From Marinicella litoralis (GTDB lineage Bacteria; Pseudomonadota; Gammaproteobacteria; Xanthomonadales; Marinicellaceae): a stretch of DNA of 64,000 bases. Shown in pieces: positions 27,650-37,116 of the stretch (positions within the stretch are counted from its first letter, which is position 1; every line of letters starts with the position of its first letter). Made by a program: the position numbers and the translations under genes. Location of the stretch: positions 411,805-475,804 of the forward strand of contig NZ_NIHB01000001.1 in assembly GCF_002591915.1 (NCBI RefSeq), written 5' to 3'. Under the pieces are notes generated by a model. The model saw only the letters and a program-made list of their open reading frames with translations. It searched no databases and was not told where the DNA came from.

Positions 27650-28917
27650 TTTTTCTCAAACTTTTTGCGCAGGTATATGGCGATGGCATTCATCGCAATT
27701 AAAAAGCACAGCAAAACCATGATGGCCGCTGATGTTTTTTCTAAAAAACCGCGCTCGGGTGAATCTGCCCACAGGAAGACTTGTATGGGCAATACGGTCG
27801 ATGGATCAACCACAGATTGTGGTATGTCGGCGATAAAAGCAACCATACCTATCATTAACAGGGGCGCTGTTTCACCCAAGGCTTGTGCCATGCCAATGAT
27901 GGTGCCAGTTAAAATACCAGGCAATGCTGCTGGTAACACATGGTGAAACACTGATTGCATTTTTGAGGCCCCCAAACCCAATGCGGCCTCTCGCAACGAG
28001 GGCGGAACGGCTTTGATGGCGGACCGCGAGGCAATGATGATGGTGGGTAAGGTCATCAAGGACAGGACTATGCCACCGACCACAGGTGCAGACCTTGGCA
28101 GGTTAAAAAAATTAATGAACACAGCCAAACCAAGCAAACCAAACACAATCGAAGGTACGGCCGCCAAATTGTTGATATTTATTTCTATGAAATCAATCAA
28201 TTTGTTTTTAGGTGCAAACTCTTCTAGGTAAATGGCGGCTGCAACGGCCACTGGAAATGACAGCGACAAAGTGACCAATAAAGTATACAAAGAGCCTATT
28301 ATGGCACCCTTGATTCCTGCCATTTCAGGTTCGCGTGAGTCGCCACTGGCAAAAAACGAGCCATTGAAGCCAGTGGTTATTTGGCCGTTGGACTCCAGTG
28401 ATTCAATCCATGCCAGTTTTTTATTTTTGACCCGGCGATCAGATTCAGGCAGTGTGCGATCAATTGACCCCTTAACAATAGCATCCACATCGTCATCAGC
28501 CATGAATTGTACTTTAATCGTTTGTCCAATCAAGTTCGGATTATCAATCACCATATCGCGGAGTTGAAATTCTGCTCCCATGCTGGTTAAAGCATACAGT
28601 GTACGTTTGTCTTGACGGCTTTTGACATCAGGAAAACGATTCATCAGGGCTTCTCTGATAACCCATCTGAAATCTGCTGCCATGATCGCTGGCTTGGAGC
28701 TGTAGGCATCCAAGTCCAATTTTTCAGCATCTAATTGGACCGTCAACTCGATTTTTGTTTGCCAAAATGCAGGCCATGCTTTGTTAACAATATCAGTCAG
28801 CAATACCGCCAGGAAAAGGATGGCTACCGCGATTGAAAAAAACCCGGTAGATTTAAATATTCGTTCCTTTAAATGGCGTTTTTTCAGACTTCTTTTGATT
28901 GCATTTGTATTATTCAT
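27643..28917 (-). CDS. pstA: Phosphate ABC transporter permease PstA
   Basis: Inner-membrane permease of the Pst importer. About six membrane helices: one near the N-terminus, then a large periplasmic segment of about 150 residues, then the core with the EAA-type loop [20 protein letters not shown]. The periplasmic insertion makes it longer than E. coli PstA. I place the start at 28917 ([13 protein letters not shown]), because AGAGAAC precedes it and it overlaps the pstC stop by eight nt; a longer frame to 28953 has no such support. Confidence 0.95.
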   Translation of the reverse strand: MNNTNAIKRSLKKRHLKERIFKSTGFFSIAVAILFLAVLLTDIVNKAWPAFWQTKIELTVQLDAEKLDLDAYSSKPAIMAADFRWVIREALMNRFPDVKSRQDKRTLYALTSMGAEFQLRDMVIDNPNLIGQTIKVQFMADDDVDAIVKGSIDRTLPESDRRVKNKKLAWIESLESNGQITTGFNGSFFASGDSREPEMAGIKGAIIGSLYTLLVTLSLSFPVAVAAAIYLEEFAPKNKLIDFIEININNLAAVPSIVFGLLGLAVFINFFNLPRSAPVVGGIVLSLMTLPTIIIASRSAIKAVPPSLREAALGLGASKMQSVFHHVLPAALPGILTGTIIGMAQALGETAPLLMIGMVAFIADIPQSVVDPSTVLPIQVFLWADSPERGFLEKTSAAIMVLLCFLIAMNAIAIYLRKKFEKKW

Positions 28918-30292
28918 ATTGTTCTCTGTATTTTCTGACCACATGCAATGCAATGACGTTTAACACCAAAGTGGTGACAAACAACATCAAGCCTAAGGCA
29001 AATGCCGCCAAAGTTTTGGCACTGTCAAACTCTTGGTCACCGGTCAACAAGGTAACAATTTGTACAGTGACTGTGGTGACCGCTTCCAATGGGTTCACGG
29101 TTAAATTGGCTGCAAGACCTGCTGCCATTACCACAATCATGGTTTCACCAATGGCCCTTGATGCGGCCAGTAAGACACCACCAACAATCCCAGGCAATGC
29201 GGCTGGAATCAATACTTTGATGATGGTTTCGGAATGGGTGGCACCTAAGCCCAATGAACCTTCTTTTAAACTTTGTGGGACTGCCGATAACACGTCATCA
29301 GACAATGAGGAAACAAATGGTATGATCATAATTCCCATCACCAAACCGGCAGCCAAGGCGCTTTCAGATGCCACTGACAAACCAATGGATTCACCCAGTC
29401 CACGAATCCATGGCGCAACAGTTAATGCAGCAAAAAAACCATAGACCACGGTAGGAATGCCGGCCAAGATCTCTAATATGGGTTTGGCCACTGAACGCAC
29501 TGAATGACTGGCATATTCAGACAAATAAATGGCAGACATCAAGCCCAATGGCACTGAGACCAATAAAGCGATGAATGAAATCAGCATGGTTCCAATGAAT
29601 AAAGGCACTGCGCCGAAGGCGGCAGATGAGCCTACTTGATCGGCTCGTATGGCTGTTTGGGGTGACCACTCAGTGCCCAACATAAAACTGAGCACAGGTA
29701 CTTCACCAAAGAAACGTGTTGATTCGAACAGCACTGAAAAGACAATGCCGACAGTGGTCATGATGGCAATTGAAGCGGCCAACAACAACAACCCTTCGAT
29801 TATTTTTTCAAAAACTTTACGGGCTGGTGTATCGGTATTGATTTTTCGCATGCCCCAAATGACAAACAAAACAGCAATCGATAACACAATGGTTGTATGG
29901 GTTCTTTTTGTGGTGGTTTCAATTTCATGGTATCGATGATAGACCTGCTGCTTTTCCGCACTCAGTGCGGCCACCTTATCAGCCGTGTCAGCACTTTTTA
30001 TTTCATTCAAATATAAACCCAAATCATTGTCAGATGAATGCTCATAATGAGTCAGGTAGTTTGAAATTTCACTGTTAATATAGGGTTCTTCAATCAGTTG
30101 TAACAACAACATGACGATCAATGCAGGCAACAGCGAACACAAGGCAGCTACATAACCAAAATATTTCGGCAGGGTCAGGATTTTAGTCTTTTGTTGACGC
30201 TGCCGATAAGCCGTGGTTATTTTTTGCTTGGCCATAAAATAACTGAAGGCGGCAAAGACCAACAACAAAATAATTAATGCGCTGATTTTCAT
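28910..30292 (-). CDS. pstC: Phosphate ABC transporter permease PstC
   Basis: Second permease of the Pst importer. N-terminal helix, a second one near residue 55, a periplasmic segment rich in charged residues (about 80-140), then six helices with the EAA-type loop SLKEGSLGLGATHSETIIKV. Like PstA it is extended at the N-terminal side (460 residues). Such a long form occurs in several marine Gammaproteobacteria and usually pairs with a long PstA. An intercistronic hairpin separates it from pstS. Confidence 0.95.
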   Translation of the reverse strand: MKISALIILLLVFAAFSYFMAKQKITTAYRQRQQKTKILTLPKYFGYVAALCSLLPALIVMLLLQLIEEPYINSEISNYLTHYEHSSDNDLGLYLNEIKSADTADKVAALSAEKQQVYHRYHEIETTTKRTHTTIVLSIAVLFVIWGMRKINTDTPARKVFEKIIEGLLLLAASIAIMTTVGIVFSVLFESTRFFGEVPVLSFMLGTEWSPQTAIRADQVGSSAAFGAVPLFIGTMLISFIALLVSVPLGLMSAIYLSEYASHSVRSVAKPILEILAGIPTVVYGFFAALTVAPWIRGLGESIGLSVASESALAAGLVMGIMIIPFVSSLSDDVLSAVPQSLKEGSLGLGATHSETIIKVLIPAALPGIVGGVLLAASRAIGETMIVVMAAGLAANLTVNPLEAVTTVTVQIVTLLTGDQEFDSAKTLAAFALGLMLFVTTLVLNVIALHVVRKYREQYE

Positions 30293-30345
30293 TGGACTGT
30301 CATCTCTCGATTTAAATCACATGAAGGTGAGTGGTGAGGTAAAAG

Positions 30346-30377
30346 GAACACAGCCATGATTGAATATGGCTGTGTTC
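30346..30377 (-). promoter_or_regulatory. Hairpin in the pstS-pstC intergenic region
   Basis: Perfect 12-bp stem (GAACACAGCCAT / ATGGCTGTGTTC at 30346-30357 and 30366-30377) with an 8-nt loop, 30 nt past the pstS stop codon. No U-tract follows on the minus strand. A likely role is to protect the pstS message or lower read-through into pstC, which would give more binding protein than permease. Confidence 0.6.
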
Positions 30378-30406
30378 AAGGGCTTTGATTATTGAAACGT
30401 AATCAA

Positions 30407-31444
30407 TCACAACGCCAGGTTGTTCATTTGCATGGTATCAGTTTTAACTTCATTGAATTTGTCGACATCCAAAGGTATCAATCCTTTGTCTGTTAAATAG
30501 CCTGTTTCACCCATGGCTTTCTCACTAATGAATTCATTCAAAAATTCTTGCATGCCAGGAATTTCTGCAACGTGTGCTTTTTTCACATAAAAATACAGTG
30601 GTCTTGATACGGGGTATTCACCACTGGCAATGGTTGCAAACTCAGGCGCGGCCCCATCAATCAAGGCGCCTTTGACTAAATCCGCATTTTGATCCAAGAA
30701 TGAAAAACCAAATATACCCAGTGCATCAGGGTTTTTTTGTAATTTTTGAATGATTAAATTGTCATTTTCACCTGCCTCAATATAAGCACCGTCTTCGCGA
30801 ATGGTGTGACAAATTGATTTGTATTGTGCTTTATCCGAACTTTTGGTGGCTTTGATCCAAGGGAAATTTTTACAACCTGCTTCCATCGCCAATTCAACAA
30901 AAGCATCGCGAGTTCCTGAAGTGGGTGGTGGACCTAATACTTCAATTTTAACTGCTGGCAATTGGGCATTGACTTGGCTCCACAGGGTGTACGGGTTGGC
31001 AACCAATTCACCTTCATTAGATGTAGGCACCTCTTTGGCCAATGCCAAAAACAAATCCTTGCGAGTTAAGTTAAAGGTTTTGGCATGGATGTCATTGGCC
31101 ACCACAATTCCATCATAGCCAATCAATACTTCTACAACATGGTTTACACCATTTTGATGACACATCGTCAGTTCAGATGCTTTGATTCTTCTTGATGCAT
31201 TGCTGATATCAGGGGTGTCAATTCCGGTGCCTTTACAAAACAACTTCATGCCGCCACCTGTGCCAGTGGATTCAATTTTAGGTGTTTTGAATGATGTTGA
31301 TTTGCCAAACCTTTCTGCCACAACAGTAGAAAAAGGATAGACAGTGGATGAACCCACCACGCTGATATAATCTCTGCCAGCTGCTTGGATTTGAGTGACG
31401 GTTAGCAGACTTGCCAATAGGCTTATTTTTTTCAATGCTTTCAT
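30407..31444 (-). CDS. pstS: Phosphate-binding periplasmic protein PstS
   Basis: Substrate-binding protein of the phosphate importer. Signal peptide MKALKKISLLASLLTVTQIQA, then ISVVGSSTVYPFSTVVAERF with the phosphate-binding SSTVYP-type loop, ESTGTGGGMKLFC and, in the middle, PPPTSGTRDAFVELAM, which forms the other anion-binding side. Length 345. It is preceded by a PhoB-type operator and starts the operon pstS-pstC-pstA-pstB-phoU. Confidence 0.96.
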   Translation of the reverse strand: MKALKKISLLASLLTVTQIQAAGRDYISVVGSSTVYPFSTVVAERFGKSTSFKTPKIESTGTGGGMKLFCKGTGIDTPDISNASRRIKASELTMCHQNGVNHVVEVLIGYDGIVVANDIHAKTFNLTRKDLFLALAKEVPTSNEGELVANPYTLWSQVNAQLPAVKIEVLGPPPTSGTRDAFVELAMEAGCKNFPWIKATKSSDKAQYKSICHTIREDGAYIEAGENDNLIIQKLQKNPDALGIFGFSFLDQNADLVKGALIDGAAPEFATIASGEYPVSRPLYFYVKKAHVAEIPGMQEFLNEFISEKAMGETGYLTDKGLIPLDVDKFNEVKTDTMQMNNLAL

Positions 31445-31493
31445 ATGATGTTTAATAAATGGTTTGGAATGGCTGGCATTTTAGGCAGCCAAG

Positions 31494-31522
31494 ATGACAG
31501 TCATATGACGTGTATGTGACAA
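31494..31522 (-). promoter_or_regulatory. Pho box upstream of pstS
   Basis: On the minus strand three direct repeats TTGTCAC, ACGTCAT and CTGTCAT occur with exactly 11-nt spacing, matching the PhoB operator (CTGTCAT repeats separated by 4 nt). A TAAAAT hexamer (31478-31483) sits at the right distance to be the -10 element. The pstS start is 50 nt downstream. Confidence 0.88.
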
Positions 31523-31548
31523 TTGTGTGAAGCAACATGCCCCGACTA

Positions 31549-31569
31549 AATGTCCTTTAGCAGGACATT
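31549..31569. other. Small hairpin in the phoR-pstS gap
   Basis: AATGTCCT (31549-31556) pairs with AGGACATT (31562-31569) across a TTAGC loop. It lies between the end of phoR and the Pho box and may mark the phoR transcript end, although no clear U-tract is present. Confidence 0.4.
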
Positions 31570-31638
31570 AATGAGGATGCACAGCACTCAGTAACTGATG
31601 AATGTTTGGTTTGGTTACTTACGCCATGAAGGGTTGTT

Positions 31639-32940
31639 TCAGCGCACAATCTTTGATCGATGTGCAGGAAAGATGACTTTGAAAGTGGTGCCTTGTCCTT
31701 GAGTACTTTCAACTTCAAATCGAGCGCCATGTTTGATACAAATGTGTTTAACGATTGCCAATCCCAGCCCAGTGCTTTGTTGGTTTTGGACTTTGGAGTT
31801 ATCCACCCGGTAAAATCTTTCGGTTAAATGGGGAATGTGTTTGGCATCGATACCTGGGCCATTATCAATCACATAAAAATGAGCTTCTTCATTTTGTATA
31901 AACCATTTGATTTTTATGCGTGTACCATCCGGCGTGTGAATGGTGGCATTGTGAATTAAATTGAGGCAAATACTGGTGATTTCTGATGAATCGCCTTTAA
32001 GCCACAGGGCAGAATTGATTTCAGCTTCCATGATGTGTTTGCCAGAATTGGGACCGTTTTTGATGTCATTGAACAGGCCGTTGATTAATTCTGGCATAGG
32101 AATTTCATCGTTTTTGGATTGGATGGCTCGGTTGTGTTCAATTTTCGATAATTTCAACATGTCATCGATTATTTTTGCCATCCTTGTGGCTTGGTCCTTG
32201 GCTTGATCGATGGCCACTGACCAGTCTTCATTGACGTGATCTGAGCTTTGCATCATTTCCAAATAGCCGGAAATGACGGTTAAGGGTGTTCTGAGCTCAT
32301 GTGAAGCATTGGCAACAAAGGCTTTTCGGGATTTTTGTAAGGCCTCTTGTGCGCTGATGTCCCAAGCAACCATCAAAAACCGATCTTTGTTGATTTGAAT
32401 CAAACGCAGTTGAATGCTTTTGCTGTTGTCACTATTGAGGTTTAGTTTGATTTCCTGGTCTTCGATGCCTGTACTTAATAATTCAATGAAAGCAGGTTCT
32501 CTGATGATGTTATCAATTTTACCATTCATGTCAGCATCACTGATGTTCAGTATTTCTTGAGCCATAAGGTTCACCCACTGGATTTCAAAACGACTGTTCA
32601 GCAATAAGGTTGCAAATGGCAGGGCTTGGGCTGTGGTTACAAATTGTTGCAGCAGGTGTTTATTGCGGTTTTGAGCTTCCTTGATCCGATTTTTGTTGCT
32701 GATGACTTTACAGCTTATGGTTTCAAATATACCGTGGTAGGCAGGGAGGTTTTTTTTCGATGCACCACGCATATACCAATCATAAAAGCTTTTAAATTCA
32801 CTGATTTTCCAAGCGAAATAAATCACTAACCACAACAGAAAGCTCCATGACCATAAGCCACTGACAGCACCAGTTATTGATGCCAAAATAATGAAGACAA
32901 TAATGGCCAGTCTTTCTTGTTTCCACCCTGAATTCTGCAT
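31639..32940 (-). CDS. phoR: Phosphate regulon sensor histidine kinase PhoR
   Basis: Membrane sensor kinase for phosphate limitation. Two closely spaced N-terminal membrane helices, a PAS-like segment (VTTAQALPFATLLLN to ILNISDADM), the H-box FVANASHELRTPLTVISGY, then N-box NLIHNATIHTPDG, G1 YVIDNGPGID and G2 STGLGLAIVKHI. The longest frame begins at a TTG (32976); I prefer the ATG at 32940. Its normal partner phoB is not adjacent: the upstream gene is the divergent porin. PhoR must therefore act through a regulator encoded elsewhere. Confidence 0.93.
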   Translation of the reverse strand: MQNSGWKQERLAIIVFIILASITGAVSGLWSWSFLLWLVIYFAWKISEFKSFYDWYMRGASKKNLPAYHGIFETISCKVISNKNRIKEAQNRNKHLLQQFVTTAQALPFATLLLNSRFEIQWVNLMAQEILNISDADMNGKIDNIIREPAFIELLSTGIEDQEIKLNLNSDNSKSIQLRLIQINKDRFLMVAWDISAQEALQKSRKAFVANASHELRTPLTVISGYLEMMQSSDHVNEDWSVAIDQAKDQATRMAKIIDDMLKLSKIEHNRAIQSKNDEIPMPELINGLFNDIKNGPNSGKHIMEAEINSALWLKGDSSEITSICLNLIHNATIHTPDGTRIKIKWFIQNEEAHFYVIDNGPGIDAKHIPHLTERFYRVDNSKVQNQQSTGLGLAIVKHICIKHGARFEVESTQGQGTTFKVIFPAHRSKIVR

Positions 32941-33059
32941 ACCACTCAGTTTGATCGATTGATTGAAATGTCGCAATCATAGCTTAATGCCCCCCTGTTT
33001 TTGTTCAAATTTCTGAATTTTTTATCAGTAGTTGATTGGAACCAAGCAAAATGCAAGAA

Positions 33060-33086
33060 ATGTCATGAAATTGTCATGCTTGTCAT
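33060..33086 (+). promoter_or_regulatory. Pho box upstream of the porin gene
   Basis: ATGTCAT, GAAA and TTGTCAT form one canonical 18-nt Pho box (33060-33077). A further TGTCAT begins at 33081. It ends about 40 nt before the porin start, with a TATTTT at 33097-33102 as a possible -10. It predicts PhoB-dependent expression of the porin. Confidence 0.85.
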
Positions 33087-33129
33087 CTAACATTCGTATT
33101 TTTTTAAATATAGCTAAGTGAGTAATGTC

Positions 33130-34335
33130 ATGAATAAGAAAATATGGGTAACTTCATTGTTGTTATCAATGGGTTCGACAGTGTGGGCAGATTCAACTCA
33201 AGATGAAATTGCATTGTTGAAAGAACAATTAAAAATGTTGACGCAAAAAATTGAACAGTTGGAAGAAAAAACCAATACCACCGAAGCCGAAATTAAAAAA
33301 GTGGCTGAAGTCAAAGCGGAGGAATCTTCAGAGTCTTGGTCTGACCGCATTACATTCTCTGGTGACATTCGTGATCGATTTGAATACATCGACGAGCGTG
33401 GTAAAGCCGTCAGAACAAGAAACAGGGTTCGCTTCAGATTAGGCGCTACCGCCACTGTCAATGATGATTTGAGTGTGGGCTTTAGGTTGGCTACTGGCAG
33501 CGAAGATCCTACTTCGACCAACCAAACATTGGATGGCGCCTTTTCTACTAAGGACATTCGTTTGGATTTGGCCTATTTCAATTATAAGCTGAACAGTGAC
33601 CTGACTTTAACCGGTGGTAAAATGAAAAATCCATTTTATGTACCGGCCAAAACGCCTGTTTTTTGGGATGGAGATTTGAATCCTGAAGGTTTTGCTTTGT
33701 CATATGATAAGAATGGTTGGAACGGATCATTGGCTGGGTTTGATGTTGAAGAAAGAAGCGCTGCTGATGACACATTGTTGTTTGGTGGTCAATTAACCAA
33801 ATCCTTGAAACTTGAAGGTGGATCAATAACAGCTGGAATGGGTTATTATGATTACCAAGATTTACAAGGGTCAACCCCATTGTTTGATGGAAAAGCTCGC
33901 GGTAACACCGTAGATGCCTCTGGAAAAATTGCCAATGACTTTAATATATTGGAAGGCTTGGTTGAATACAAAACCAAAGTGGCCACTCACCCGCTGACTT
34001 TATTTGCAAGTTATTATCAAAATACCGAAGCTGATGATCTCGACACTGGTTATGCCTTGGGCTTTGGATTGGGTAAAGTCAGTGACACAGGTTCTTGGAG
34101 TTTGGGTTATTCCTACATGGACATAGAAGCCGATGCGGTCTATGCCTTGTTCAATGATTCAGATTTTGCAGGCGGCGAAACCGATTCAAAAGGACACATT
34201 CTGAAAGCCGGCTATGGTTTGCGTAAAAACATGGCATTGGGTATGACATACATCAGTTCAGAACAAGACCAAAGCAAAGCCAGTCAAAATGATTACGACC
34301 GATTACAATTGGATTTGGCGATAAAATTCAAGTAA
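33130..34335 (+). CDS. Phosphate-regulated outer-membrane porin
   Basis: A 401-residue exported barrel protein. Signal peptide MNKKIWVTSLLLSMGSTVWA, then an alpha-helical coiled-coil stretch rich in Glu, Lys, Leu and Gln (about residues 21-60), then a beta-barrel beginning ITFSGDIRDRFEYI and ending with the C-terminal strand LQLDLAIKFK. The layout fits the putative porin family (Porin_5/OprP-like). Its Pho box and position beside phoR and pstS suggest it carries phosphate or phosphate-containing anions. A GTG twelve nt upstream is an alternative start. A terminator follows. Confidence 0.85.
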   Translation: MNKKIWVTSLLLSMGSTVWADSTQDEIALLKEQLKMLTQKIEQLEEKTNTTEAEIKKVAEVKAEESSESWSDRITFSGDIRDRFEYIDERGKAVRTRNRVRFRLGATATVNDDLSVGFRLATGSEDPTSTNQTLDGAFSTKDIRLDLAYFNYKLNSDLTLTGGKMKNPFYVPAKTPVFWDGDLNPEGFALSYDKNGWNGSLAGFDVEERSAADDTLLFGGQLTKSLKLEGGSITAGMGYYDYQDLQGSTPLFDGKARGNTVDASGKIANDFNILEGLVEYKTKVATHPLTLFASYYQNTEADDLDTGYALGFGLGKVSDTGSWSLGYSYMDIEADAVYALFNDSDFAGGETDSKGHILKAGYGLRKNMALGMTYISSEQDQSKASQNDYDRLQLDLAIKFK

Positions 34336-34355
34336 TTGAGATTTACCAAAGTATT

Positions 34356-34385
34356 AAAAACCTCGATTGATTCGGGGTTTTTTTG
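34356..34385 (+). terminator. Intrinsic terminator after the porin gene
   Basis: Stem AACCTCGA / TCGGGGTT with one G-T pair and a TTGAT loop, followed by seven T. It lies 20 nt past the porin stop. Confidence 0.85.
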
Positions 34386-34465
34386 TGTCTGGATGTAACC
34401 AAATCAATTTTTGACCGTTCCTTAAAAACAATAAATAAAAAAATTGAGGAGCGCCAGGAACTGTT

Positions 34466-35869
34466 ATGTTGTTTAACACCCCCATCTTTTTTGTCTTTCT
34501 GATTGTATTTTTGTTGTTTTATGGCTTTGTGTTTTTGCGCCATAAACCCAGAATTTATTTTATCCTGGTGTCATCATTGGTGTTTTATGGCACCTGGAAC
34601 TACCGATTCATTCCATTGTTGGTGGGTTCAGCAGTCATTGATTATTTCTTGGCCCAAGCCATCTACAACGCTTCTGATCAACGCCGCAAAAAACTGTTTC
34701 TGACCTTATCGGTGGTGATGAACCTCGGCATCTTGGCGCTGTTCAAATACGCTGATTTCGCCATCCAATCAGTGGCTGATTTTCTGACTGTTTTGGGTTA
34801 CCAAGCCGACTTGGGTTCATTGTCCTGGGTGTTGCCGGTTGGCATTTCCTTCTATACCTTCCAAAGTCTGAGTTACACCATCGATGTGTACCGTGGCGAC
34901 ATGAAGGCCCGAAAAGGACTGGCTGAATTCACCACTGCCTTGGCGTTTTTCCCACAATTGGTTGCTGGTCCTATCTTGCGCGCTAAACACATCTTGCCAC
35001 AATTTCACAAGCTACCTGTACCCACCTGGGACATGGTGCGCAACGGCTTCTTGTTGATCACGGTTGGTCTGTTCAAGAAAACCATTGCTGATTTGTTGGC
35101 CGGTCCTGCCGCTGCCGCTTTTGATGGCGGTGCCGTCAGTGTGTTGGAAACCTGGACTGGGGTGTTGGCCTTTGCTGGACAAATTTATGGCGATTTTTCT
35201 GGTTACAGTGACATGGCCATTGGTATTGCTCTATTGATTGGTTTCAAAATACCTTTGAATTTCAGGTTGCCCTATTTTGCCCTGTCACCAGTTGATTTTT
35301 GGAAGCGGTGGCACATTTCACTGTCAACTTGGTTAAGGGATTATTTATACATTTCTATCGGCGGTAAGAACAACCGAATCAGAAATGTCATGATCACCAT
35401 GTTACTCGGTGGCTTGTGGCATGGCGCGGCCTGGACTTTTGTGACTTGGGGCGCCTTTCACGGCTTGATCATCATTGCCACCCACCAACTGTCACAAACC
35501 GCGGTATTTGCTGGTTTCGCCAACAGCCAACAGTGGTTCAACAAAATATTCAAATGGGCCATCACCTTTTATCTGGTGTTGCTTGGTTGGGTGTTGTTCC
35601 GCGCGACTGGGATGGACGCTGTGTGGCAAATCATCGGCCAGATGCACAGCATCGGTGATTTACCAACGGCCGGCTCTAAAGCACTGATCGTTTTTGGTAT
35701 GACTGCTTTGGCCTTGGTGTTCATGCACATCATGGATTATTTCGTGCTCAACAAAACCCCACAATTGATGGCCAAGTGGTGGTTGTTCTGGCCCTTGCTA
35801 GTCATCATACAAGCCATTTGTTTACTTATCGGAGACCCAGGCAATGCCTTCATCTACTTCCAATTCTGA
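34466..35869 (+). CDS. MBOAT family O-acyltransferase (AlgI/DltB-like)
   Basis: Polytopic inner-membrane acyltransferase of 467 residues with about ten to twelve helices. AlgI/DltB hallmarks are LPVGISFYTFQSLSYTIDVYRG in the middle, FPQLVAGPILRAK, FSGYSDMAIGIALLIGF, PVDFWKRWHISLSTWLRDYLY and the catalytic histidine in GGLWHGAAWTFVTWG. Such enzymes pass an acyl (often acetyl) group across the membrane to a periplasmic partner. The partner is the next gene, which overlaps its 3' end by 26 nt. No alginate genes are nearby, so the target polymer is unknown. Confidence 0.93.
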   Translation: MLFNTPIFFVFLIVFLLFYGFVFLRHKPRIYFILVSSLVFYGTWNYRFIPLLVGSAVIDYFLAQAIYNASDQRRKKLFLTLSVVMNLGILALFKYADFAIQSVADFLTVLGYQADLGSLSWVLPVGISFYTFQSLSYTIDVYRGDMKARKGLAEFTTALAFFPQLVAGPILRAKHILPQFHKLPVPTWDMVRNGFLLITVGLFKKTIADLLAGPAAAAFDGGAVSVLETWTGVLAFAGQIYGDFSGYSDMAIGIALLIGFKIPLNFRLPYFALSPVDFWKRWHISLSTWLRDYLYISIGGKNNRIRNVMITMLLGGLWHGAAWTFVTWGAFHGLIIIATHQLSQTAVFAGFANSQQWFNKIFKWAITFYLVLLGWVLFRATGMDAVWQIIGQMHSIGDLPTAGSKALIVFGMTALALVFMHIMDYFVLNKTPQLMAKWWLFWPLLVIIQAICLLIGDPGNAFIYFQF

Positions 35870-37067
35870 CACCGTGAACCCAACAACCGAACGCCGAATT
35901 TATGGCAAAACCCTGCTGGTGATTCTGTTAGGAATGACAGCGGCATTGGGTTTGGTCAAAGCTTTCGCATACGCCAATGATGCCTCCAGCGAAACCATTT
36001 TAGGGCGGGTGTTAGAGGCCAAAGCCGCCTTGCCCCAAATCCTCCAAGAACCCGAAGAACTGGTGATGGTGTTTGGCTCATCGATGGTGCATGCTGGCTT
36101 TTCACCGCGTGAATTTGATCAGCACATGCGCGATGCAGGCATTGAAAACACCCAATCATTTAACTTTGGTTTTGGCGGCCTCAATCCCTTTTTCCAAGAC
36201 ATTTTTACTCGGCGCATCAGAGAAGCGTTTGAGGCCGAAAATCGACGCTTGAAATTGGCCGTGATTGAATTCAACCCATTCCAAACCACCATCACCCGCC
36301 ACCAGGGTGCGCTGGCCTTGGAAGATTCATTCATCACCATGCTGGGCAGCGAAGCCGAGTTCCGCGAAATCCTGCTGGATGACCCCACCCGTGGTGTGCG
36401 TTTGTACAACATCAAGTACCTGCGTGACAGCATTTCAGCCGAAATGATTACCAATTTTTTCAGTCGTGGCTTTCAAGAACCACGCCAACGCAGTGAGCTG
36501 AAACGCGATCAAGCGATGGCTGAAAAGCTCGAAGCAGTGGGCGAAAAACTGAACACCGCTTTTGAACAAGACTACCCCGATTTTCAAGGTGCCCAATGGT
36601 CTTACCAGTGGCAAGGTGGCGGCACCATACCGGCCGAACGCAGTGCGGAAACCTTGGCCCTGTTCGATGAATACTATGCTTTGTCGATGGATCCGGCACG
36701 CCTGGACGACGATCGCTTGAACCGCATTCACACCGCTGACATCATCGAAATGCATTTCAGTGATGAATTGGTGGAAGCCTTTATCCGTTTGGTCAATCAA
36801 TTCAAAACATTTTCAGACCATGTTGAAGTGGTGATGCTGCCACGCAATACCGACTGGATCATTTACACTGAAGGTGGTCAACAAAGACTGGATGCAGCCA
36901 TCAAACGCATTGAACAGGGCACTGGACTCAAGATCAAAAACCACCAAGACCTGCCTGTAATGAAACCTCACATGTTTGCAGACACCACTCATTTAAACCG
37001 CTACCAAGGCGCCAGTACTTACACCCGCTACCTGGCTCAAGAATATCAATATTATTTAAGAAACTGA
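35844..37067 (+). CDS. SGNH-like membrane-anchored protein, probable MBOAT partner
   Basis: A 407-residue protein with one N-terminal membrane helix (about residues 23-44) and a large extracytoplasmic domain. Motifs fit an SGNH/GDSL-type esterase or acyltransferase: block I VMVFGSSMVHAGFSP with Ser80, a GFGGLNPF segment, and the C-terminal DTTHLN with Asp380 and His383. It begins inside the MBOAT gene (26-nt overlap), so the two are co-translated. The role by analogy with DltD, AlgJ/X and PatB is to accept the acyl group and put it on a surface polymer. It is not clearly one of those families. Confidence 0.8.
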   Translation: MPSSTSNSDTVNPTTERRIYGKTLLVILLGMTAALGLVKAFAYANDASSETILGRVLEAKAALPQILQEPEELVMVFGSSMVHAGFSPREFDQHMRDAGIENTQSFNFGFGGLNPFFQDIFTRRIREAFEAENRRLKLAVIEFNPFQTTITRHQGALALEDSFITMLGSEAEFREILLDDPTRGVRLYNIKYLRDSISAEMITNFFSRGFQEPRQRSELKRDQAMAEKLEAVGEKLNTAFEQDYPDFQGAQWSYQWQGGGTIPAERSAETLALFDEYYALSMDPARLDDDRLNRIHTADIIEMHFSDELVEAFIRLVNQFKTFSDHVEVVMLPRNTDWIIYTEGGQQRLDAAIKRIEQGTGLKIKNHQDLPVMKPHMFADTTHLNRYQGASTYTRYLAQEYQYYLRN

Positions 37068-37116
37068 TTCCCGCAGCGTGCTAAGATTGCTTGATATCAA
37101 TCAGTTTTGGCATGTC

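Noticed and set aside
28899-29444. 181-residue frame antisense to pstC
   Set aside because: A mirror of a permease gene, with no family features.
33060-33086. Third TGTCAT repeat as part of a strict three-repeat Pho box
   Set aside because: The first two repeats have the correct 11-nt period, but the third is only 9 nt on, so I count one canonical box plus an extra half.
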